From: Strix aluco | Taxonomy: Eukaryota; Chordata; Aves; Strigiformes; Strigidae | DNA: 64,000 bases | Assembly: GCF_031877795.1 (NCBI RefSeq) | Contig: NC_133970.1 | Span: 43,383,533 to 43,447,532 of the forward strand | Reading direction: 5' to 3' | Translations under genes and position numbers: made by a program | Shown: positions 54,816-64,000 of the stretch, in pieces | Layout of the letters: each line of letters opens with the position of its first letter | Numbering within the stretch: position 1 is the stretch's first letter | The notes under the pieces: generated by a model | The model's input: the letters and a program-made list of their open reading frames with translations, nothing else | Databases searched by the model: none | What the model was told of the DNA's origin: nothing

Positions 54816-56271
54816 TTTAAACTTACTTTATGCAGTCCTAATCAGGAACAGTATAATTTACAAAGACATTACAACCTATCGATCTGAGGATCCTATTCTA
54901 GTGGACAAATAATGCCTCCCCCATCAATTCATCAACAGTCATTACACAGCTGAATTCTTCAGCCTTCCAAGAAAGGTTTCACAGCTTGTTATCTGCAGAC
55001 CCTGAACACAGGGATTTCTAAAATATATTGGAGAGGCCTATGAAAGGTGACCAAGAAAAGCATGTTCAGGTATGTTATCTAGCAACCCACACTTGCAAAA
55101 CATCTAAAAGGATCCACACTTCCACTGTGAAATTTTTGAGGTCCCTAAATTGAAAAGAAGCAAAGACATAAAACAAAGGATAACTGTTAAAATGAGAATA
55201 AACCCATATTCTCTTGCATTTCAGTCCTTTCCTCCTTAAGTCTCAGAACACCCTTCACAGGAGTACATTCAGTAGTTATAGTGAGACTGCGGACTTCTAG
55301 GGCTAAATGCATCTGGGTTTACCCAGATGTGTCCTGTTCTTTCTTCTTTTTAGAATTTTGAGCATGAAAAAAGGCGACTTTGAATGCTTAAGATTTCTAA
55401 AACCCTAGATAACCTGGGTGTGCCCATGCAAACAAACTTTACTATATATATATGCTGGCCCAGGGACATACGCATACTCAGTCTGACACTGGCTGGATGC
55501 ACTGGCTGTACTGGATACACACAGATCAAATGATGTAGCGTGGCACCTGCCCAGTGTGGCAGATACCTCTCCGATGCATTGGATTTACCATGCATGGGCA
55601 GGTTACCTCTGTAGCTTCTGGGTGTCTTAGACTAAAGCTCATATGACACACCATAAGTGTGTTGAGCAGGAAAGCCTGGACAGAAACATGAGTTCTGGTT
55701 CATAACACTGAACGTGCCTAATAAATACTGTAGGGAAGGAAATGCATTCATTTGAAAGTATAATTTAATACCATTTTTGCCTTAAAGACCCCTACAATAT
55801 CACTGTTTATACTAGTTGATAATGTTGCAGCTAAATACTGTAACTTAACATTAAATACCCCTTAGCAGGGATATGAAGAATGTTTAACAGAGGTATAATG
55901 CACACATAACACAGTGTGTTATGGTATAACATACCAAAGGAGCTCCAACAACTGACCATCCAGTAGCCATGGAGTAACTGTGTTGTTATAATACAAAGAA
56001 ATATCTTTTCCTTCTATTAAGAGGGAAAAGCCTATAGTGAGATTTTTCATTTAATTCTACATGCATATAACGCTAGTTCTTACTAAAGATGCCCACTTGA
56101 TCAAGAGACTATATATCATATCCTGGATCTTAGGATACTCCAGTCCTCACATACATGTTGATTATGGCCATACAGCAGCAAGCAGTTACAAAATGTATTC
56201 ACTGGGAACTGCATATAAGTCAAACCAAGTGTTTGGCTCCCTCTGCACTGTCATGATTCTGAAGCTGCTGA
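54816..56271. other. No recognised gene
   Basis: Noncoding DNA without recognised features. Confidence 0.45.
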
Positions 56272-57592
56272 CTTCACAGAATCACAGAATCACAGAATCA
56301 TCTAGATTGGAAAAGACCTTGAAGATCATCTAGTCCAACCATTAACATAACACTGACTGTTCTCAACTACACCATATCCTTAAGCGCTATGTCAACCCTA
56401 CTCTTAAACACCTCCAGGGATGGGGACTCCACCACCTCCCTGGGCAGCCCATTCCAACACCTAACAACCCCTTCTGGAAAGAAATACTTCCTAATATCCA
56501 GTCTAAACCTTCCCTGGCTCAACTTGAGGCCATTCCCTCTTGTCCTATCACTTGTTACTTGGTTAGAGACTCATCCCCAGCTCTCTGCACCCTCCTTTCA
56601 GGTAGTTGTAGATGTTGATGAGGTCTCCCCTCAGCCTCCTCTTCTCCAGTCTAAACAATCCCAGTTCACTCAGCCGCTCCTCTTACGACATGTGCTCCAG
56701 ACCCTTCACCAGCTTCGTTGCCCTTCTCTGGACATGCTCGAGTCATTCAATGTCCTTTTTGCAGTGAGGGGCCCAAAACTGAACACAGTCATCGAGGTGC
56801 AGACTCACCAGTGCCGAGTACAGGGGTAAGATCCCTTCCCTGTCCCTGCTGGCCACGCTAGTGCTGATACAAGCCAGGATGCCATTTGCCTTCTTGGCCA
56901 CCTGGGCACACTGCTGACTCCTGCTCAGCTAGCTGTTAATCAACACCCCCAGGTCCCTCTCTGACTGGCAGCTCTCCAGCCACTCCTCCCCAAGCCTGTA
57001 GTGCTGCTGGGGGTTGTTGTGGCCCAAGTGCAGCACCCGGCATTTGGCCTTATTGAAACTCCTCCAGTTGGCCTCAGCCCATCGCTCCAGCCTGGCCAGG
57101 TCTCTCTGCAGAGCCTCCCTACCCTCGAGCAGATCAACACTCCCACCCAACTTGGTGTCATCTGCAAACTTACTGAGGGTGCACTCGATCCCCTCGTCTA
57201 GATCATCAATAAAGATGTTAAACAGGAGTGGCCCCAAAACCGAGCCCTGGGGGACACCACTCGTGACTGGCCACCAGCTGGATTTAACTCCATTCACCAC
57301 AACTCTTTGGGCCCGGCCATCCAGCCAGTTTTTTACCCAGCAAAGCGTGCGATCATCCAAGCCTCGAGCAGCCAGTTTCACCAGGAGAATGCTGTGGGAA
57401 ACAGTGTCAAAGGCCTTACTAAAGTCAAGGTAGACAACATCCACAGCCTTTCCCTCATCCAATAAGCAGGTTGCCTTGTTGTAGAAGGAGATCAGGTTTG
57501 TCAAGCAGGACCTGCCTTTCATAAACCCATGCTGACTGGGCCTGAGCATCTGGTTGTCCCGTATGTGTTGTGTGATGGTACTCAGGATAATC
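56272..57592 (-). mobile_element. CR1 LINE, minus strand, 5'-truncated
   Basis: The plus-strand left edge has tandem TCACAGAA units, the complement of the CR1 3' end repeat, followed by the complement of the conserved tail (AGATTGGAAAAGACCTTGAAGATCATC...). The body is CR1 ORF2 sequence in reverse up to about 57592. It carries the open RT fragment at 56929-57549. Confidence 0.95.
56929..57549 (-). pseudogene. CR1 ORF2 reverse transcriptase fragment (206 codons)
   Basis: An open minus-strand frame with non-LTR RT motifs: [41 protein letters not shown] and [10 protein letters not shown], where FADD is the catalytic motif. It encodes the palm and part of the thumb of the polymerase that performs target-primed reverse transcription. 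The full ORF2 would also carry an AP-type endonuclease upstream, which is lost by 5' truncation. A stop ends it before the normal C-terminus. Confidence 0.9.
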
Positions 57593-59769
57593 TTAAAACT
57601 TAGTTTTTAGCTTATAGTAATTTGGTTTATATTTGTTCTGTTCACAGTTGTTATTTAATCTAATTTTGTCCTTCCCCCAGCAGACTGTAGCATGAAAGAA
57701 ATAAAGGGTTTTCTAACTTTACAAATGCTACAACTACTCTTCATGTGAAATAAGCTATCCCATGAACACTGATGCCTAAAAGACCTACAAACACTGGATT
57801 AATCTCAAATGCACTGCATTTATGGAGGCTACTCTCACTCCAGCGTCCAGTCAAGTAAAAAATGCAGAAGACTGCAATTGCCAACACCCTCTGCCATCTC
57901 TAATTACTGCCCTGAAGATCAAAGGTCAGCACATTACACCTGATAAGCCCAGGAGGTTAGGACCTTGCCTGTAGGCTGGAACAAAGGAAGGTTTCAAGCC
58001 AATCTGAAAGAGATGGGGTAGCATCAGGTGACCTCAGAGCACTTTGCAGAGAAAGAAGTCCCATCAGATGAGAACACAAAAAGGTGTAGAGGGCCTGGGA
58101 AAACAAATCTGTGCTCCAGCAATGTGTTTGGCCTGTGCCTAGGAGTGGGACATGATCTCACAACCCTACTAACCCCTGCTGCTGGTGGTGTATGGGAGAC
58201 CTGACCTCCCTGGAGTAAGAGCAATGCACACCTTGGAGCGCAACTGCTACTCCCCACCCAGCCTGCACAGGGATCGCTTTAGGGGAGAGCAGTGCACTCC
58301 TCTTTGAACGCACACAGCACACAGTCCTGCTCAACACCCACACACTGCCCTATGCAGATGAGCCAACATGGGTGATGATGCTTTGTGAGCTGCGCCCTGC
58401 AAAGGCCCTCAGTGAAGCAGCTCACCAACAGTATCCACAGAGATATTAATACACGACAGGTCCACCAGCAGATGAGCCGGGGAGCTGCAAGCACGCCTGG
58501 ATGCTCGTGACACACTGCCCTCTGCTTGTGAGAGAGAAGTCTACATGGTGTAGACGTGACTCTTGTATACCTCGTTCTACGTCTTTCGTGTGCTGAAGGG
58601 TGTGAGCCACCAAATAGTAAGCAGAGAGAAAAAAATATGTCAAAGACACTGACAGTGGTGACTTGGACAAAGTGCTGCTGCGACGGGAAGGCAGTGATTT
58701 GCCAGGATAGGATCAACCTCATGGGCTCTGTGTTTGCAGACTGCTCTCCAGACACCACACACTTTTAAATCAACTAAAAACAGCATAAAAGTGGATCAAA
58801 GTATTTCACTGCTTTCTTACAGCTCCCTCTTTCTGCAGATGTCCCCTGACTCATCTGACTTGTCAATGTAGTAGAGAGAAGAGTTTCTGACTTTTGGGCA
58901 CAGGTGCTGTGTAAACCACTGCTGTGTAAAGATCTCAGGAACTCCCTGGATTTTCCCCAATTTCTGTTGCGAAGAACAGCATTGTTTACTTTCCCCTTGT
59001 AGCCAGGGCCATCTATTTGTGATCTGCATAGTTAAAAGATTGAGACCAAACTATCGACCCTTTCTGAAATTACTATCCTGGGCAATAACCTGCAACCCAG
59101 CTCTGCTTGGCAGAGCCTGTATCTGTACCCTGGAAACAAAGATTTTTGGAAGAGGCTGTCTATTGATACTACCATAGCTCAGGTAAAATACAGGTCATCT
59201 TTCTTCCCACTTCTTGTTTACCCAATACACAGAAAAAAAGGAGGAAACAATGAGAAGTTTTGGACACTAGGAACAGACAAGACTGCTATTGCTACCTGCG
59301 CCCTCAAGCTGCCGCAGAGAAATCAGTTCACCAGGAATCATATTCCCAGAAGTAAGTTTCAAGATAAAAGCAGGATCATACAAATACTCCCACCCTGGAA
59401 AGACAGAGCATTAATGCTCTCTCACCCACGCTGCTTTTCCCCTAACGTTCTTCTTGCCACCAACACTGCAGCATGCCCGTTCAGAGAGGACCAGCACAGC
59501 AGCCTGAAAAGCTGATCACTGCCCTTCATAGGACAGCTCAGTGCCCTGGTACCTTCCCTGCCATGCAGCTCGCCATGGAGAAGACGATCACCATGTGTAA
59601 CAGCCCCGCAGCCCTGGCAGACTGGAGCCCTGGGAGGAAGCGCTTTTGGCTGACCATGCATGGAGGGGCTGAAAGGATGTCAGGGGCTGCTGGTCTGCGA
59701 ATGGCAGGAGACCAGGCTGGGATGGGAGGAGGTGGCAGCCTGGGAAAGATTCCAGCAGGGGGAAATGAA
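57593..59769. other. No recognised gene
   Basis: Host DNA with frames up to 159 codons (58279-58758 minus) lacking domain signature or conservation clues. Confidence 0.4.
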
Positions 59770-60625
59770 GTGCTAAGGCTTGGACAATAAGCCCAAGCCA
59801 GAGTTGACCTATAGATGAATCCTGTACATTTTATAACTGATAACCATTGTGCTAATAGGTATTATACTAAGTTATAGCAAACCAACTATTCTGATGTAAA
59901 AGGTGGGAATACTGAAGCCTGAGCAACAGGCCCTGAACTGAAACTGCTAACTCTGTATGTAGTCATTAGTGAAATATGCATAGAAGACGTAGCTTAAACA
60001 TCATAAAACATGTCTATCTTGAATGTATCCTTATATTTCTTTATGTGTGAGCAAGATAACAAGGCCACGGAAACAGTTGTCTGGCCTTGTGACCTTGCTC
60101 ATAAATTAACTAGACCAGCAGGGAAACTCCCTTAGCTTCTCCCTTAAGCCCTGGCCAGGCTCTGGGGAGAACCTAACGTGAGATGAAAACCAGATATTTC
60201 TGCTTAAAACAAAGGTGCCAGCTATTCTGGCTTACTGATTTTTAGGTATATAAGGCTGGACCCGCTCACAGCGACTTCGGAAGCCTCACCTACGGGTGGA
60301 CGCACCGCGTAGGATTTCCCACTTGCCGGGACTGGCTCTCCAAATCCTCGCTGTAACCGGGGCTGCCCAGCGCCTGCGGGTCTGGATGATGGTAACGTAT
60401 GCAAGTGGTGATGGATCTTTCTTAATCACTATTCTCTCTCTCAGGTAGTAATGATTTGATGCATTACCCTGTATTTTCCTATCTGTTTAAGTGCACTATT
60501 CTGTCTTTTCTTACTGTATGTTTTCTGTATTATTCTGTTATATTATTTAGTTATTTCTAGTAAAATATGCCTGCTCTTTTCACTCTGGTGTCTGAGTTTA
60601 ATTGATATCCCTGATCAGCAAAACA
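59770..60625 (+). mobile_element. 5' LTR of ERVL provirus
   Basis: The right end AAACA at 60625 is fixed by the primer site. The left end (TGCTAAGG, 59770) is approximate. A TATA box (GGTATATAAGG, about 60246) is present. Two imperfect repeats (about 59770-59820 and 59912-59960) with AAGC(T/C)TG and AACTGA/TTGACC-like parts occur near the start. Confidence 0.65.
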
Positions 60626-60630
60626 TAAAT

Positions 60631-60648
60631 TGGTGTCAGAAGTGGGAT
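60631..60648 (+). other. Primer binding site, tRNA-Leu type (ERVL)
   Basis: TGGTGTCAGAAGTGGGAT five bases after the LTR resembles the leucine-tRNA site after which ERV-L is named. Confidence 0.75.
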
Positions 60649-60657
60649 CCGACAAAA

Positions 60658-61995
60658 ATGCCATTATTTAAAGTGACCATTGGATGTTTTAAATTGTATG
60701 AAAAGGTACCTATTGAAAAAGGAAAAGAAACTACAAATTCAAGTAAACGAGGGTGGATTTCGTTAACTGCATGTAGAAAACACCACCAGAGTAAAGAGAG
60801 GCTGTTGTTAGAGCGCTCCCAGATGGAGCGACAGATATGTGATTTGCAGAGTCAAATAGTGATGTTGCAATGCCAGAATAAGGTGTTTGCTGATAAGCTG
60901 GATACTTATCAGACAGTGGCAAAGAAAGCCACAGTGCGAGTAGCACAATATAAGTATAGGAAAAGGAGAAAGTGTAAGAAAAGGCATGCGGTGATTGCAG
61001 AAGCGGGTGTGCAGTGGGATCCTGGTAGAGATCCTAATAGTGGGCAAGCTGTGAGGAAGGATATGATAGAGGATTATACACAGTATGAAGTAAATGATAT
61101 AATTGAAAGATTTAAGCAGAGACCGGGGGAATCCTTGCTCTCTTGGATGGTGCGTTTGCAGGATCAGGGAGTGGCAGGGGTAACCCTAGACGCAGGAGAT
61201 TCTAAAAAGTTTTTGATTTTAAGTTCAAATGCTTTTGTGCAGGATGCATTTCAAAACAACACTCAGGATATTAATTTGTTAACACTGGCTGCTCTGGGAT
61301 GTAATACCAAATATCCTCCAGAGAATGATTGGCTGCCATCTGACCGTCAGTGGTATACTTTGCGAGATTGTATACAGCGAATGAAAGAGGAAGGGATGAA
61401 AGCAGCTATTTTTGTAGGAGATGCTGACTTTATGATGTGACATCCTTTGTCGGTCACTATGAGAAACAGAGTGATTAAAACCGTTCCACTGGCATATAAA
61501 AATGTAATTATGCCCCTTTGCATTAATGAAATGGGGGATCCCCTCGATGAGGTAATAGAAAAAGTGCAACAGCTACGTGACCTTGAAGAGTGGGGCCCCC
61601 GAGGGAGTGCAGGGAATCGAGATACTCGAGACAGCCCTAAAGGCAGTGAAAACAGGATTTCTCGTAAGGAAATGTTTACGGCTTTGTTAAAACATGGCAT
61701 GTCTCATGAAAAAATTTATGGTGTTCCAACTAACGAGCCGTGGCGAATATATACACAGAGAGGGCTGAATAAACCTAGCAAGAGAGTGCAGAGTGCTAAA
61801 ACTAAGAATCCAGGGACAACTCAGCCTACGGCACCCCTTCTCGAACCTCAACGGGACCCTCCATCTGCCCACGGAGGGCCCCCCGTGAGTGGATCACTGG
61901 TTCCGGGGGTGAAAGAGGATTGGGCAGCATTTTCTGACTTGTACCCTTTGCAGGAGGCAAGGGAGGTGAATCAATATTATAATCAGCACATATGA
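60658..61995 (+). pseudogene. gag: ERVL gag with one in-frame stop
   Basis: ATG 60658 follows the primer site by nine bases. The frame runs 260 codons to a TGA at 61438-61440, then continues in the same phase to a TGA at 61993-61995, about 445 codons in all. The N-terminal part has a coiled-coil-like segment (RSQMERQICDLQSQIVMLQ), then basic residues, then a capsid-like ESLLSWMVRLQDQG and TLRDCIQRMKEEGM. The C-terminal part is charged and Pro-rich and ends with SDLYPLQEAREVNQY. Apart from the single TGA no break is visible, so this Gag is unusually well preserved for an ERVL. Homology to avian ERVL Gag is from recall. Confidence 0.75.
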
Positions 61996-62102
61996 ATTAA
62001 TGGCCAAGTTCCAGGGCAGTGAGTGCAGAAGGACCGATGGCCCCATGTAGAACTTAAAGTTTTGGGGGTTTTTTTTGGTTTTTTTCCTTTTGTTGTTGTT
62101 TG

Positions 62103-62483
62103 TTTGTTTTTTATTTAGAACAACCAGTCCCCACAAACTGTAAATACCCTAATTGAGGATGGAGCAGAGACCTCCTTAATATATGGGAATCCCAGGAAAT
62201 TTAAAAGACAACCTGTAATTATTATAGGTCTGGGAGGAAAATAAATTAAAACTGTACAAACACAAATGGAAATGAAAACAGGAAACCTCCAAAAATTATT
62301 ATATTCAGTCACGATTGTCCCCATTCCTGAATATAAAATCATTATAGACATTCTAAAAAGACTAACTTTAAATCTTTCTGATAGTCAGTATCGATTTGGA
62401 GTTAAACCCTGTATTAGTACCAGACCTGTTAAGGTCAGCAAAGTAAAAAATGCCTCCTGTGCAGATCCTGGCTGCAACTAAGT
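62103..62483 (+). pseudogene. ERVL protease remnant
   Basis: Reads EDGAETSLIYGNPRKFKRQP and then IIIGLGGK, corresponding to the protease active-site region, but the catalytic DTGA is reduced to DGA, so it would be inactive. A stop follows at 62242-62244. In another phase IVPIPEYKIIIDILKRLTLNL and RFGVKPCIS continue the protease C-terminal part into the RT linker. Confidence 0.65.
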
Positions 62484-62489
62484 TAGTCA

Positions 62490-63077
62490 CAATGAGGCAA
62501 TATAGAATTCTGGGAGCACATGAAGAGATATCACAGACAATTAGAGATTTATTAGATGTAGAAGTTTTGAGGTGGCAATCTGGTGTGGCCTGTCAAGAAA
62601 AGTGATGGATCCTAGAGAATGACAGTGGATTTTAGAGAAGTAAACAAACATACTGCACCGCTTGCAGCAGCTGTGCCAGACACTGTCACTTTAATAGAAG
62701 AAGTTCAGAAACATCCAGGAACTTGGTACGCTGTAATAGATTTAACTAGTGCTTTTTTTACTATCCCAATTGCAGAAAAGCATTTGCTTTCCCAAGGATG
62801 GTTGCACAGCCCCACTATCTGTTACAGAATTGTAGCTGAACACTTAGATGAAATACAGCTGCCTCCTCACACACAATTAAGCCACTATATAGATGATATT
62901 TTGATTCAAGGAAATGATGAGGAGGAAATACAACAAGTTCTTGAATTAGTGGTAGATCATATGAAACAGAAGGGTTGGGAAATTAACTCTGCAAAAATCC
63001 AAGGACCGTCTGAGACAGTGAAGTTTCTGGGAATTCAGTGGCATTGCGGGCATCAAGCCAGCCCCACGTGGCCCTGA
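62490..63077 (+). pseudogene. ERVL reverse transcriptase, internally shortened
   Basis: The open part (62619-63077) has TVDFREVNKHTAP, TWYAVIDLTSAFFTIPI (first catalytic Asp), then LHSPTICYRIVAEHLD and SHYIDDILIQG with YIDD at 62886-62897, and KGWEINSAKIQG. About 25 residues between the FFTIPI and LHSP motifs, including the usual LPQG element, are missing, so the fold is damaged. Shortly after KFLGIQWH the sequence jumps to the integrase end. Confidence 0.85.
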
Positions 63078-63078
63078 C

Positions 63079-63252
63079 CACCCCAGAAATCCATCTCCTT
63101 TGCCAGGACAACCTGTCTTAGTCAAACTCCCTGTGGTGGGAGCAGTACCATTGGTATTGGATACCCCAATAAACAAGTACACCTGGAAAGCCAAAGATGC
63201 TCATGGAAAGGAGCACAAAATTAATACAAGGTGGATTATCCCATCTTTCTAA
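63079..63252 (+). pseudogene. ERVL integrase C-terminal remnant
   Basis: 58 codons reading PLPGQPVLVKLP, TPINKYTWKAKDA and HKINTRWIIPSF, ending at TAA 63250-63252. The pattern is the C-terminal DNA-binding end of a retroviral integrase. It is directly fused to RT sequence, so the RNase H and the integrase core are deleted. Confidence 0.7.
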
Positions 63253-64000
63253 TTATAACCCACTTGCGGTTCTCAAAATGAACCGAGAAGCTTTTCTTTC
63301 CTTTTTCTTGCAGGTAAACCCCCCCGGAGAAAGATATTCTGAGTCACGACAGGGGATCCTTATGTGAATTTAAATTTTTATACAGTGTTGATGTTCATTG
63401 TCTTATTAATATTTCTAGGATGTATTGTCTATCATTGCAAAAATTGCTTTGGGTGACTGTTCCCCTCTCCCTTGGTTCTGGGGGAAGCACCGGCTTCCTA
63501 AGTGTTAACCAAGAATGGGAGGAAAACGAATTTGTGGATTTAAGTCAGTTACCAGTATTATGAGCAAACAACAGACACCAAATCAGGGGAAGGGCCCTTT
63601 GCTAATGGGGCCTGGGCTTTAAAAAGTCATTACTGGGCCCATGAAGGCAAGATGGAAATACCAAGACCTAAACCACACATGCACTCTGGGCTGGGGGCAT
63701 GGAAATTCATTTTCCTGCTGCAAAGGCAGACCCCAGCTCCAGCGAGCCAGACCATCTTCAGCTCCACAATTGACAACAACAACCAGAATATTTTCCCTTG
63801 TGATATGTATGTGTTGGTCTTATAAGTGTCCATGTAAAACATCCTGTAATTGTACTTGTTCATGCAGACAACCACCTTCTTCCCCCAGTCCCCAAGGACC
63901 GGGAGTACATCCATTAGGCCCAGCGTGCGACACATTTTAGTTAAATATGTTTGGTTAAAATATTGTTAATTGACATTGTTATTGTCACTGTTACCTTTAT
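63253..64000 (+). other. Post-pol region of ERVL, possible env-like remnant
   Basis: A region after pol with a short hydrophobic peptide (MFIVLLIFLGCIVYHC, about 63388-63435), interrupted frames such as EWEENEFVDLSQL, and a Cys-rich end (CKTSCNCTCSCRQPP). Such content would fit a decayed env, which ERVL elements usually lack, but the evidence is compositional only. No LTR is reached before the window ends. Confidence 0.25.

Larger units (their letters stand above)
59770..64000 (+). mobile_element. ERVL provirus, 5' LTR to beyond window end
   Basis: LTR, Leu-type primer site, ERVL-like gag, protease remnant, RT with YIDD, then a jump to the integrase C-terminus. Sequence after the integrase end continues to the window edge without a visible 3' LTR, so the element extends further or is truncated beyond it. 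Confidence 0.8.

Noticed and set aside
57014..57433. Plus-strand frame of 139 codons
   Set aside because: Antisense to CR1 reverse transcriptase, which has clear catalytic motifs on the minus strand.
58279..58758. Minus-strand frame of 159 codons, considered as a GDNF upstream exon
   Set aside because: It does not contain a recognisable GDNF signal peptide or pro-region and shows no good splice donor; probably chance.

Overview
This is a stretch of bird nuclear genome. It carries CR1 LINEs, avian-type ERVL LTRs and proviruses, gamma-like endogenous retroviruses, and the terminal coding exon of GDNF on the minus strand (36883-37367). No bacterial-style genes, operons, tRNA/rRNA genes or CRISPR arrays were seen. 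In chicken GDNF is Z-linked, so a sex-chromosome origin is plausible but was not tested.

Layout, left to right. (1) 1-6790 is packed with ERV debris: an env tail plus 3' LTR (1-939), a solo ERVL-type LTR with an ACCTG duplication (1414-2393), a minus-strand env fragment plus LTR (4123-5507), and two plus-strand LTRs (5682-6143, 6210-6790). (2) 8163-11656 is a truncated minus-strand LTR abutting the 3' half of a gammaretrovirus-like provirus, here called copy C. (3) 13177-18785 is a complete, very young provirus (element B). It has 607-bp LTRs differing at one visible base, an ATGCT duplication, a tRNA-His-type primer site, a deletion fusing gag to the end of integrase, and an uninterrupted 851-codon env frame. 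(4) 18796-19405 is a minus-strand LTR of the left-end family, followed by mostly unrecognised DNA with one CR1 tail. (5) 29037-31258 is a minus-strand LTR, Lys-type primer site, gag and protease remnant. (6) 34516-38731 holds the GDNF terminal exon, its likely 3' UTR and intron sequence. (7) 38737-46194 is a solo LTR (GTCAG duplication) split by a full-length but defective provirus D (39548-46076, TCGC duplication, tRNA-Pro primer site). D is near-identical to copy C over about 3.1 kb. (8) 46.9-48.8 kb contains a degenerate glycoprotein-like remnant. (9) 49321-49408 is a TAGGA microsatellite. (10) 56272-57592 is a minus-strand CR1 with an open reverse-transcriptase fragment. (11) 59770 to the window end is an ERVL provirus (LTR, Leu-type primer site, gag with one in-frame stop, shortened pol) that continues beyond the window.

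The only host gene supported is GDNF; everything else with coding character is retroelement-derived. The retroviral units are linked. B and C/D share homologous Gag matrix and integrase ends but carry unrelated envelopes and different primer sites, which suggests recombination. D carries a GC-rich insert ending in AATAAA plus an A-tract, which looks like captured cellular mRNA, and has gag and pol pieces out of order. The most noteworthy objects are the young env-retaining element B, with an overlapping arginine-rich frame, and the mRNA-capturing rearranged lineage represented by D and C.
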